DNA of 64,000 nt from Notospermus geniculatus (Eukaryota; Nemertea; Pilidiophora; Heteronemertea; Lineidae), in NCBI GenBank assembly GCA_002633025.1, contig NMRB01000850.1, forward strand, positions 17,733 to 81,732, in the 5' to 3' direction. A model generated the notes under the pieces. The model made no database searches, was not told where the DNA came from, and saw only the letters and a list, made by a program, of their open reading frames with translations. The position numbers and the translations under genes are program-made. The number at the start of each line of letters is the position of its first letter. The stretch's first letter is position 1. Below, one piece after another: positions 46,718 through 57,740 of the stretch.

Positions 46718-47682
46718 TCGGGTGGGGCAGAAAAAACGATAACACTTTCTAAACTGGAATAATTCAAAAACTACTGTAAGTATTACTTTGAAATTTTACA
46801 GGTAGTACGATAGGGATGTTTTACAACTCCACCCCAAATTGCAGGTCCATAGCGTAAAAACTGTGAAAATTATGATATTTTGAAAATTTTTGGTCAAGAC
46901 CTGAAATGCCGGTCTGGGAAATTACATCATACCTACCTCATGATTTCACATGAACAATGGACAAATTTGTCCCCCGTCTTGCTCAAAGACGGCACGCAAG
47001 CACTTTTTCCACCCGGAAATGGCATGTCTTATTTCTTCTAAGCTTATTTCTGCCGAAATTTCCCATTTCTCCCGAATTCTCTCATTCAGTTCATTTTCCG
47101 TGAATGGTTTCGTCCGCCCTTCGTAAACCTTTACCGAGAGACTCTTCCACGTGGCGTAATCCATAGGTTTCAAGTCCGTTGACTGTGGCGGCCACTCACC
47201 CTTCCTTATAAAGTGAGGAGTTGCCTCCTCCAGATAGTCCTGAGCCAGTCTCCTTGTGTGCCGTGTTCGAGCATGACGGGGGACTCATTGTCCATTGTTC
47301 ATGTAAACTGGGGTAGGTCTGATGTAACATCTCAGACAGGTGTAACGTTTTTCAGTGTTTCCGTGTGTCAGTGTTCCCCCTATTGTTCTGGAAACATTGG
47401 CAGATAGATCGACACGTTTCTCTGTGTGTCCTCCATTGTCGAGTCGCGGCTTATTCCGTCAGACAATAGCAGGGGAACACTCACAGATGGAGAACGCTCA
47501 AAAACGTTACACCGGCATGTCTGGTCTTGACCAAACATTTTCAAAATGTCATGGACCTGCAATTTGGGGTGGAGTTGTCAAATACCTATCTTACTACCTC
47601 TAAAATTTTAAAGTAATACGTACAATAGTTTTTGAACTATTCCAGTTTAAAAAAGCGTTATCGTTTTTTCTGCCCCACCCGA
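46718..47682. mobile_element. Tc1/mariner-type element, decayed, ~965 bp
   Basis: Terminal inverted repeats start TCGGGTGGGGCAGAAAAAACG and extend, diverged, for about 200 bp; TA lies on each side (46716-46717 and 47683-47684). The interior retains the C-terminal end of a mariner-like transposase on the minus strand. The length is short for a full element, so most of the transposase is gone. Confidence 0.8.
46946..47206 (-). pseudogene. C-terminal remnant of mariner-like transposase
   Basis: The frame opens with WPPQSTDLKPMDYATWKSL and runs to WKKCLRAVFEQDGGQI. In mariner/Tc1 transposases the phrase S-P-D-L-x-P-x-D-x-x-x-W carries the third catalytic acid, and the tail W-x-x-R-x-x-A-x-x-x-x-G-G is typical. 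The upstream catalytic region is not readable within the element, so this copy cannot be autonomous. Confidence 0.75.
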
Positions 47683-47956
47683 TATTCAGTGAAGGTGTCA
47701 TCGGCGCGATTTTACCATGAGCGGGATAATTCAGTCGTTAAAGTATCAATACATGTATTATATTATCAGGAATATCAATTTTGTGTCTTCTGCACTAGGG
47801 CATGCAGGGCATCAATTGAAGAAACGATAACAACCAGCACAAAAATGTAGATATATTACCTTTAATAAAATGTGATCTTGCCACAGATGGCAATCAATTT
47901 CCAAAAGTTGATATATTATTGGTGTGACTGATGTTTTCCCCATCTTAAAGGGAAGC

Positions 47957-48495
47957 TACGGTGGCCCATAGAGCTCATTGATGAAAAATATTTACATTTG
48001 CAATTTTTTTTCAATTCGATAATTTTTTCTTGGGGGTTTGTAAAATTTTTAGAAGTTCCCACCGCGGTGAAAATATTCCCACCACGGTGATAATATTACC
48101 ACCGAGGTGAGAATATTTCCACCTCGGTGAAAATTAATTTTCACCGCGGTGGAAATTAATTTTCACCGCGGTGGTAATTATTAATTATCACCGCGGTGGA
48201 AAATAGTGAAAATTAATTTTCACCGCGGTGGAAATATTCCCACCGCGGTGGTAATATTATCACCGCGGTGGGAATATTATCACCGCGGTGAAAATTAATT
48301 TTCACTGAGGTGGAAATATTCTCACCTCGGTGGTAATATTATCACCGCGGTGGGAATATTATCACCGCGGTGGAAATATTTTCACCGCGGTGGGAACTTC
48401 TAAAAATTTTACAAACCCCCAAGAAAAAATTATCGAATTGAAAAAAAAATGCAAATGTAAATAGTTTTCATCAATGAGCTCTATAGGCCACCGTA
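47957..48495. mobile_element. TACGG-ended element with CCACCGCGGTGG minisatellite, 6-bp duplication
   Basis: Ends are TACGGTGGCCCATA and its complement (TATAGGCCACCGTA, one mismatch). GGAAGC flanks both sides perfectly (47951-47956 and 48496-48501). Arms of about 110 bp enclose some 15 copies of the self-complementary CACCGCGGTG separated by AT-rich spacers (20-22 bp period). Variant units CACCTCGGTG and CACCGAGGTG sit in mirrored positions, so the whole element is nearly one palindrome. Confidence 0.88.
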
Positions 48496-49240
48496 GGAAG
48501 CAGTCACGCCAGTCAGAAATGACACTAAGAATTCGTACTTTGCAACCCTCGAAATTCACAATTTCAAGCTAAAAGGGGCTGGGGGGATAAGAGAACAACT
48601 TCCACTTTGAGCAAACCGTAGGATATATTTCTTTGAAACTTGACATGCAAAAACCTTGGCCCAAAATATCATCAATGACGACAAGATTTGAGATGCTGCT
48701 GTTTTGTAACACTTTGCAACCACCATAGCAACCTGTTGTTTTCCGGTTATACAGGGTGACCCAAAAAACGCAACCGCATACTTCTACTAAATTTGCAACT
48801 ACATAATTGGTACGTGTGGATGGGGCATTTTCGTAGGAGAAAATGAGACCAAGATTGTCCAATTCAGTTCAGTAGTTTTCATTCTAGAACCATTTTTGTG
48901 AAGCAAAGTCAGGCACAGTTGATAATACCTGGGGATTGAAACTGTGACGTTGTTTTGAATGGCAGATTACATAAAGTCAGGTAAAAGGGTTCTAAGTGCT
49001 ATGTAATAATGAATGCTGCAAGTAAAAGTGTGTAGGTGACCAGTACGGGGTGCAGTTTTGGCCCAGCCTCACTGTCTTTGTGTATTCATCACAATCAGTG
49101 CGAGGAATTGATTGGCAAGTCATGCAATGGGACGTGCTGACTTTGCCTCACCCAAAATGGGTATTCGAAAAACCTGGACGATGGACGGTGGATGATGGAC
49201 GATGGACGGCTCCTTTCAGCATCATCGATCTCCACCACCT

Positions 49241-49350
49241 GGGCCCATATTCATAAAACCTTGCTAGGCTTAGTTGCCTGCTAAAGTGCCTGGTTTGTAC
49301 AGGCCAAAATGTACACAACTAAGCTAGCAAGGTTTTATGAATATGGTCCC
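49241..49350. mobile_element. small MITE, GGGCCCATATTCATAAAAC family, CTG duplication
   Basis: 110-bp foldback. It splits CCACCACCTG from GGATGATAATTGTC in the left arm of the surrounding element; the right arm at about 51830-51860 holds the uninterrupted version (complement of CCACCGCCTGGATGATAAT). The duplicated CTG fits Harbinger-type CWG targets. Confidence 0.85.
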
Positions 49351-49929
49351 TGGATGATAATTGTCGCATTTCCGACATACCTCCAAGACGTAAAAAATAC
49401 GCCGCAAGAATTTAAATGAAAAATTGCACCAAATCAAAGTATATCGTGCAATATTTATAAAATATCATCCTTGGTGCATTTCGTCATTTTCACGAATTTT
49501 CTCTTTGCATGGCAAGTTTGACGCCTTGGGACATTTCCGGCAAACAGCCGTACAGTGGGATTATTGCTGGGAAGGGCTGGAAAATTAATGCTATACCGAC
49601 TATAGTTCGGGAATGGGGAGATAGGGTGTCTACAAAACTAAGACCTATGACCTACAAAAGTAAGACCCCACTGTATAAAAGTAAGACCCTGTTATAAAAG
49701 TAAGACCCCCCACTGTACAAAAGTAAAACCCTGTTATAAAAGTAAGACCCCAGAGTACAAAATTAAGACCATGTTATAAAAGTAAGACCCCCACAGTACA
49801 AAACTAAGACCCAGGCGGCACCACTGCAAATGACCTTGACATTTAACCCCGGAAGTGACCTTGACCTGAAATGAAGGCAAAAAAGGGCGTCATGAACTCA
49901 ATAGTGGGCGTATCTCGCTTATCTTAGTT

Positions 49930-49991
49930 CCTGCAGGAAGGAGCTAACAAGGGTCAGTCATGCCTGACCCTTGTTAGCTCCTTCCTGCAGG
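49930..49991. repeat. perfect 28-bp-arm hairpin
   Basis: The left arm starts CCTGCAGGAAGGAGC and ends GGGTCAG; the right arm is its exact complement, with a six-base loop (TCATGC). Perfect pairing contrasts with the diverged surrounding arms, so it is young or conserved. A T7 run follows at about 49993. Confidence 0.85.
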
Positions 49992-50398
49992 GTTTTTTTG
50001 TGTCCGAGTGGTCAGCGAGGAAGGTGAGAGGTCAAGGGTCAAGGTCGTCTTGGTTTCATTGGAATATGTTAATAAACAACGGAGATAATCGAGAAAAACC
50101 GAAGATTGCCGAAGATTCCCGAGTGATTCCGAACATTGCCGAGTACCCCCGAGTGATCATCCGCGACTTTGCACCCCTAGCGGAGGAATTTGAAACTAAG
50201 ATAAGCGAGATACGCCCCCTATTGAGTTCATGACGCCCTCTATTGCCTTTATTTCAGGTCAAAGTCACTTCCGGGTTAAAGGTCATTTGCAGTGGTGCCG
50301 CCTGGGTCTTAATTTTGTATTGTGGGGGTCTTACTTTTATAACAGGGTCTTAGTTCTGTACTGTGGGGGGTCTTACTTTTATAACAGGGTATTAGTTT

Positions 50399-51032
50399 AG
50401 TCTCGCGTCACCAGCCTCTCTCTCTTACAGGAGAGAGTCTGGTAGAACAGACTACAAAATCTTATTACCGCCAGGTGGCGAGTGTCCAGCTCAGAGCATC
50501 CGAATCTGATTGGCCAACGGCTGAAAAACATGGCTGCGCCCATGAAACGTATGATGAACGAAAGAGTTTGAGGTGGAATTTACCTTTTTAGCACGGCAGG
50601 AACGACTATGCATGGTCATTGATTGACGGAATAAGCCGATTGTACAATAGGACTTACATTTTGTGCCATGGATTAGGTCACTTCCGAGCAGGGATTCTAA
50701 AGTTCAGCCAGACGGTAAATCGATCCTTATACAATACAATTCCACTTTATTCCATTGGCAATGCACCTCAAACGACCAGGCTCGATCGCCTTCTATATAT
50801 CACTCGGCGAAAACCACGATAAAACGTGTTAAAAAGGTAAAATTTCCCTCGGACTGTTTCGTTCCTTGTTCGTTCATCATACGTTTCATGGGCGCAGCCA
50901 TGTTTTTCGGCCGTTGGCCAATCAGATTCGGATGCTCTGAGCTGGACACTCGCCACCTGGCGGTAACAAGATTTTGTAGTCTGTTCTACCAGACTCTCTC
51001 CTGTAAGAGAGAGAGGCTGGTGAAGCGAGACT
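50399..51032. mobile_element. palindromic MITE with 11-bp flanking duplication
   Basis: Arms of about 200 bp begin AGTCTCGCGTCACCAGCC and end GGCTGGTGAAGCGAGACT. The flanks GGTATTAGTTT (50388-50398) and GGTATTAGTTT (51034-51044) are identical, which looks like a 9-11-bp target duplication of Mutator-like type. It interrupts the TAAGACCC array. Confidence 0.8.
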
Positions 51033-51069
51033 AGGTATTAGTTTTGTACTGTGGGGGTCTTACTTTTGT

Positions 51070-51350
51070 AGGTCTCAAGGACTTAGGAGCTGTAGGTATC
51101 GGTGGTTTTCCCGCCAGTACATGTGTAGACAAGACAAGAGGTAATTCTGAACGCTGTAATGCGTGATTGATCATGTTTATCGTAGGCCTGTGCGGCTTGT
51201 TGTACTTGACTCGATGTCAGAGCTGCCAGGCAAAAAGTAAATTCATGAAAATGACGAAATGCACCCGGGTTGTTCATGTACTTCATGACGTCATCAGTTT
51301 TGTGGTCACTTGCATCTTGGCAAGACGCACGTGACAATCTTGGACGAAAA
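51070..51350 (-). repeat. inverted copy of the 40.5-kb dispersed repeat
   Basis: Contains AAATTCATGAAAATGACGAA and CATCTTGGCAAGACGCACGTGAC, matching 40495-40600 in reverse. Confidence 0.65.
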
Positions 51351-52079
51351 GTTTCAGATCTTGGAACAAATTTTTACAATTCTTTGATATTTTTTATTAT
51401 GTAATGAAAATTAAATTCTTCGACTGTGCTTCTTCAAAACACTTGAACGAAAAAAAAACAGTTTTGAATGATTCCGCTGCTTCACGCACAACCACAATCA
51501 TGCATTCTAAACGCCAATGACGTCACGGGTTTAGAGTTATACCAAACATGGGAGCAGGTATGTGGTTTTAACATGTCTAACGATGGTTATAAAAATATGC
51601 CAGAGGTGGCTTATTTCATCTTCCTAACAATGTTGCATCGTAACCCAGTTTTTTGAAGTGGAACTCGAATTAAAATAAGGCATGCACCCATCAATATACA
51701 GGAAATTTAATTGGCCTTCTTCGCGCCTTCGAGTCATCGCCCCATCGAGTCATCGAGTCAAGTACAACAAGCCGGCCTGTGCAGTTCATGTTGATTCATG
51801 TTGATGCTGGGAGGTATGTCGGAAATGAGACGATTATCATCCAGGCGGTGGATATCGATGATGCTGAAAGGAGCCGTCCATCGTCCATCATCCACCGTCC
51901 ATCGTCCAGGTTTTTCGAATACCCCACAAAAATGGCCCTACAACCAATACAGCTGAACCAAATCGGACAAAGTTGGTCTCATTTTGTTTCTAAGAAAATT
52001 CTCCATCCATCCATACCAATTATGTGCGTGCTAGTTGAGTGGAAGTATGCGGTTGCGTTTTTATTGGGCCACCTGTATA

Positions 52080-52470
52080 GGGTTTCCCTTCCCGAAAAGG
52101 GACCAAACATCATTCAGCATGGAGGTCTGATGCAGCATAGCTGAGATAAATCCCACTGTATCATTATCACATAATATGAATGCATAATTTTGATGTCACC
52201 ACAACCTATTGTTTTCTGGTTTAATGGATTTAATGGGAGAAAGGTGTCAAACATCATTTAACGTGGCTGTCTGTTCCAGCATAGATAAGGTGAACCCCAC
52301 TGCATAGTGTGAGTGCATAATTCTCTGTTGCCACACATAACCTAGTGTTTCGTGGTTTTAAACGGGTTCCCGTCCCAATGAGGTGTCAAACATGGTTGGC
52401 TCTTGCAGTAAAGCCAAGATGAATGCCACTGCATCTTTATTACATAATCTGATTGCGTAATTCTCCTTTT
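52080..52470 (+). repeat. diverged ~130-bp tandem repeat, three units
   Basis: Units share GGTGTCAAACAT(C/G), CC(A)ACTGCAT and GCATAATT(C/T)T. A further part-unit lies left of the 3.3-kb element, at 48710-48750. Confidence 0.65.
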
Positions 52471-52644
52471 GATATCTCTTTTTGAAGGATTCTGCTTTTT
52501 TATGATGTTACTGATTTCCTTCAGAACAAGGATATAGAATCAGTCATTTCGCATGTAAACTAACAAGGAAAAACATTTAAAAGCCAAGCACATCAGTGGT
52601 TCCGTGAGATTCACTAAAGCAGCCTGCCTGGCCATCAAATAGAT

Positions 52645-53025
52645 TTTGGCCCTAGTTTTATCAAAATTTGTCGAGTGGTTGCTGAGATATTTGAGATTAT
52701 AAATTTGTTGATAATTTGAGATTTTCATGATTTTTTAAACAAAACTCTGATGTCAGTAAATATGAAAGTTTGGATGAATCGCATAAACTGGTTAGAATTT
52801 AGGGACATTTTTCAAAATATCACCATTTCGATATTACAATATTTCTGCCCAGTTAACCCCAGAAAAGCTTCAAAATAAGGTGAACCTGTAATCTGATGTT
52901 AGTGTCATCTAGTATGAAAATTTCTTGAAAAACGCGAAAATCTCAAATTATCAAAGTTTTGATAGTTTCAAATATCTCAGCAACCACGCGACATATTTTG
53001 ATGAACCTAGGAACAAAATCATCAG
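52645..53025. mobile_element. foldback element (~380 bp)
   Basis: GTGGTTGCTGAGATATTTGA and TAATTTGAGATTTT on the left pair with complements at 52925-52990. Outer blocks GATTTTGGCCCTAG / CTAGGAACAAAATC also match. AT-rich, non-coding. Confidence 0.6.
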
Positions 53026-54327
53026 CAACTTCCATTCTGTCAGAACTACTATAAACATGAAAATATAATTGCAAAAAAATAACAGATGTTGACTTTCAAT
53101 TTTTTTTTCTGTTAAGCTATTACATAATTTTGAAAGGCCTATTTCGAAATTTTGATGCAGAAATATGACCAACAGATTTTCCTCTCATAAGCAACAAACG
53201 GTGTCAAAATTGGTTCTGTAGTATTTGAAATATTGAAGGTATCAAGTGTAGATAAACACCTGCCAATGCCTTTCCATACAAATGTGCACACAATAAATTT
53301 CAGGCCGGATTCTTTCTTTGTGGCACTATAGATACGTGCTTTTCGTTGTGGAAGAGGAATATAGTTTGGAATAAGTCATACAAAAGGTCTTTGATTGTGA
53401 TCAATATATTCTATTAACGGTAGCGATGTCTGCCTCCAGCCCAATGCAGACCATGGTTTGAATGGCGTTTATTGAACTTCAAATGATCTCCTTCGCTGTA
53501 AAGGTTTAATTCTGATCCAATTCATCATCATCATTCAGCATCACAATAGCCATAGGTAACCTGTCGGTGGGAGAAGTAGTCTATCCAATTAACATGATTT
53601 GTATCGACGGTAGGTTTTCAACAACGGATGCCTCGATCTTCGATTGACCAGAAAAAATCAATTTTAATCATTATGTTTAGTTTGCAATGCCTGTATATGA
53701 CCGCCGACCTGAAAATATTCAATCCTGGTGCAGCTCTAATTTCATGTGATGCATTTAAAAGTTTCGCCACGGTAAGCAAATGTTAGGTGCACACCGGCGC
53801 CTCATCTTTCAGAGCGCTGCCTAGCACATACTTGCAAGGACGCCGACACCTGATTACAAACATGCGCTTCAGCAGTAGGCAAATATTTCTCCATTTTCTG
53901 CAAAGCAGCCGTTTAGTGCCTTGTCCTACTAATATATCAGTAATACGCTCCCCCTGGCGGCGATTTGGGTTCAAAGCTTTTGGTTGTTGATTCAAAAAGC
54001 TGGAGTGACGTCAGGTAATTACCAAATCAGGAACGCTTACATTCATGGACTGGTTCCTGTCTTTGCCGCTTTTCATTTGAGTCGAAATTGTCCAAAACGC
54101 ATACCTTGAGATGCGAAAGTGGGTGGTGGAGTCCTTCAAAGTGAATTGGGGGGTCTCTGCAAACCCACTAATTTTTGGACTTAAAAACATTGCATTTACA
54201 TGTAATGACAGGCGTACAGAAAAAAAATCCTTTCTTTCTGAAAATTTTGGGGATGGATTTATCCCCATATAATTTTCTTGGGGATGGAATTCTCCCCATT
54301 CTCCCCTCTGGCAGAAACCCTGGATGC
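53026..54327. other. non-coding stretch
   Basis: No gene or repeat recognised. Frames at 53783-53995 on both strands are shadows of each other. Confidence 0.35.
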
Positions 54328-54330
54328 CAG

Positions 54331-55029
54331 GGGCCAAATGCATAAAACTACTTAAGTATGAAAATCCCAAGGGATTCCCTCAAATCACCACTAAAGTGGA
54401 AATCTTAACTTAAGGGAGATGCATAAAGCTACTTTGGAATAGTGAAAGCCTCAAAATCACCCTTAACTCTAAGTGTGGTGACAGTTCCTTTAACTGACTC
54501 CTTAACTTCACAGTTGTGGCAGGCACAGCTTGGAATATGCTATCCATGCTGTTTTTGATGCATGCCAGCCAAATAGGCCGGGGAAATTATGTGCTAGGCT
54601 AGGGTGGGATAACATTGAACTGTGCCAAGGATTTTGATTTGACAGACATGTATCCTCTTTCTGTCCTACCAATTTGGTAACCCCTTTTTTTGTTTTCCAC
54701 CATTAATAGCCATTTTACACAGTTCCAAACATACTAAGATGTCCATTACAGCATTGCCTGCAGTCATGTTCATGTACATGCAGCCTACATTTGAGACACC
54801 TTCCTTAAGTATAACACTCAAGAAATCTGGGAAACCCCTTGAATACTGAAATTTCATTGGCTGACACCACAATTCCTGGAAATACTTTAGTTAAGGGTTG
54901 CCCTTAACTGAGTATGCCCTTAGTTTGTTTTATGCATACACCTTAAGTATGGCAATTGGTAAAGTGAAATCCTTAGACTTTAAGGGTAAGTTTTACACTT
55001 AACTTAAGGAAGTTTTATGCATATGGCCC
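54331..55029. mobile_element. MITE, GGGCCAAATGCATAAAAC ends, CAG duplication
   Basis: Ends GGGCCAAATGCATAAAAC and GTTTTATGCATATGGCCC; CAG flanks both sides (54328-54330 and 55030-55032). The interior carries several CTTAAGTTAAGG-like palindromes. CWG duplication plus the GGGCC...CATAAAAC tip links it to the MITEs at 16556 and 49241. Confidence 0.8.
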
Positions 55030-55032
55030 CAG

Positions 55033-56089
55033 GACTTCGAACTGGAAAGACAGCTACAATAAAAATGTCATAGCCCGCTCCCCACGGAGCATGGCCATGC
55101 GTGAGAAACGGGAGGAAATTCTGAATTGACAAAACCACATACATTGACATAGGCGCATTTAAAAATACGCATCGTGGGCTAATCTGGCGATGACTACAGG
55201 GGTGCTGCAATGCATCACGTATTAACGTCCGGCAATGTCATCAGAAGCACTTAAAACGCATCAACACACACGTTCATACATGTCACAGGCGAATTCCCTA
55301 TCAGTCCACCCTGATATACGGTACCGGTATATTGACGTGCATGCCAAAACTGACGTCATTGCTAAGGTGAATCGGTTCTAGGCGACGCCCATGGCGTAGC
55401 CTAGAAGCACAGCGTCAACACCATTGGTGATGACGTCAAAACGTTGCGCGGTCAGATTGAGGTGGGATTGCAAAGAGTTCCAAAGCCGGTAGTATTTTAT
55501 GCAAGGTTCTCGTTTACTTTTCGAAAAAAATGCAATAACATCTTTATAAGCACTCGAATCACGACGCGATGACGTCAACTGAACGTGACAGATGTAAAGA
55601 ATGTCCTAGCCTATGTTGTGTGTGATACACTGCATACTCCCCACGGAGCATGGCCATGCGTGGGAGGAACGAGAGGAATTGACAAAAATCACTATAAGCT
55701 CAGTATGCTTACACAGCTGCTGCATCACACATAAATTGCGCTATAATGTCATCAGAAACACTGCGCCAACACAATTTCATAATTTCGTTCTACTTTTTAT
55801 TAAGGTTGAAAAGAAAATGCATCAATACACAATACCCCACAGACGAATTCATTATCGAATATTGACCTAAATTTCACTGTGTTCAAGGTCATGAATGACG
55901 TTTTATGGGATTGTGTGTCACGTGAATGCATATTGTGATGACGCTTTTCACAGAATATGATTCTTTTTCACATATTTTGATGACGTTTTTGTATATTTTG
56001 CTGACGTTTTTCAACATTTTCCATAGCCAGAACAGTACGGCGCTATAGGTACTATATATTTCATGTATTGATTATTTAACCTTCGGACG
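55033..56089. other. non-coding stretch
   Basis: A block with CTCCCCACGGAGCATGGCCATGCGTG occurs twice, near 55080 and 55640, followed by similar text (GAGGAA.TTGACAAAA), so the two halves are diverged duplicates. No gene recognised. Confidence 0.4.
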
Positions 56090-57284
56090 CAGGGGCGGAT
56101 CCAGGATTTGACGAAAGGGGGGGCGCAGATGTCGGCGGCGGCGAAGCCGTCGCCGCACGCGCAACAGGCGAGTCCTCAGCGGGGGGTCTGGGGGGCCTCC
56201 CCCAGGAAATTTTGAAATCTAGAAGCCCTGAAACGCGATTTCCCGGCATTTCGGAACGCAAACCTAGATCCCGTCGGTGCTTGGAAAACCACCTTCTGAA
56301 TGGCATAAAACCAGCGAAAATTGCAATTTAATATACTACTGACTGGGCTAAGGGATCAAGACGGCAGCCCACACTACAGCGAACAATCACGTTCCAAAAT
56401 TTGACATACATACTTTTAAAAGACGGCATCAACACAATTAACCCGAAGGTATTCTGTGTTCAATAAAAGTAGCATCAAGACCCCGACTTAATACGGGGCG
56501 GATCCCGGATTTTCTCGAGGGGTGGGTTCTGAAGGTGGAGGCCACTGGACTCGCACGCGCCATCTGCTTGCGCTTCGATCACCAGCGCCGTTGGCACCGA
56601 TTTAGCGGGGGTCCGGGGGACGTCCCCCAGGAAAATTTTGAAAACTAGAAGCTCTGAGACGCGATTTCCCGGCATCCAAGATTGAGAAAGTCCGATGCCA
56701 CGCCTCCTATTTTGAAGCAGGTGCACGCATACACAATACAGTATGTTGTCCCAAGAAGGGGAATAGAGGTTTCTTCGAATCATCGATGCAACGATTGTAT
56801 TACAATGATTACATCAGACTCATGGGCGGGCGCTACGCTACAAGCGAGATGTTTTGATGGAGGTCGCCGAGTGGGGTTCCAACCCCCAGAACCCCCTCTG
56901 TATGGCGCCCCTGCTAGTATAAATTGATTTAGAAATAAGGCGTGCAAACCTTTTTTTCTTTAAAAACTGTCGAACAAACTTTAAGTAAGTTGCTGTTTTC
57001 GTTTCTCCGCCATGCTCAGCACACAGCCTTCGCATAGTCAGCTGATTATGTCAAGGTACTCCGTACTCCTCTTTATCTGTTCTGAAGCGCGGCTTCAAGG
57101 GCAATCACTCGGGGATAGGGCACGGAATTGTGATGGGTTACGCACGTGGGGGCTGTGTGCATATGGCAGTTAAGCGGAGTGCGCGGCATTTGTAGTGTGC
57201 CGCGGAAAATCATTGAAAAAATTATGGCCTGCCGAAAATAGGGGGGGCGCGCGCCCGGTGCGCCCCCCCCTAAATCCGCGCCTG
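56090..57284. mobile_element. hAT-like element, CAGGGGCGGAT ends, 5-bp duplication
   Basis: Ends CAGGGGCGGAT and ATCCGCGCCTG (10 of 11 pair); GGACG flanks at 56085-56089 and 57285-57289. The body contains a second copy of its own 5' part at 56497-56680 (GGGGCGGATCC, TCCCCCAGGAAATTTTGAAA, CGCGATTTCCCGGCAT) and an inverted end of the 41.8-kb relative at 56800-56915. No transposase is visible. It is a composite of MITE copies. Confidence 0.75.
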
Positions 57285-57740
57285 GGACGCCCTAAAAAGC
57301 ATAACATAATCTCAAACCTAGTACCCAAAGTTATACCCAGTTGAGATAAACAAAAAGTGTCATGCATGTCATGGTTTTTTACAAGGGAACGAGGTGCAAA
57401 GGGCACGTGCAGAGGGAGCGCATCTTGTGCGAGGCCCCATAACAGTTGGTGTTCAGTATCAGAGGCCATTTCGAGAAAAAAGCAAAAGAAGGATATTAGT
57501 TTAATGGAGAATGCATTACACAGTCAAACTTCGAAGGCGTATTCTGCAACACCTGTCGCTTCGAAATCGATTTGAACTTCACAAAATGTACATTATGACC
57601 TACTAAATTCGTCGTTCGAATATGCCATTAACTCATTTCAACAAAATTTTGATGGAACCTCGTTTCCAGGTGCAGGACCACCGCTGAGTTTGCTACGCGG
57701 TGACTCTGCGATCGATCGATCGATCCGTCGGTTCACTCCC

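Larger units (their letters stand above)
49629..51078. repeat. inverted arrays of a TAAGACCC minisatellite
   Basis: Forward units (AAAAGTAAGACCCCACTGTA, AAAAGTAAGACCCTGTTATA) at 49629-49815 are mirrored by reverse units at 50310-50400 and 51036-51078. Inner arms also pair (GACCCAGGCGGCACCACTGC with its complement at about 50290-50312; AGATAAGCGAGATACGCCC with the complement near 49905-49925). Confidence 0.75.
48752..52075. mobile_element. 3.3-kb TA-flanked foldback with mariner-like ends, filled with nested elements
   Basis: Ends are CAGGGTGACCCAAAAAACGC and GCGTTTTTATTGGGCCACCTG with TA on each side (48750-48751 and 52076-52077). The arms also pair further in (GATGGACGATGGACGG blocks at 49190 and 51880). 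Flanks on both sides are parts of the ~130-bp tandem repeat continued at 52080-52470, so the insertion site is known. No transposase is visible. Confidence 0.75.
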
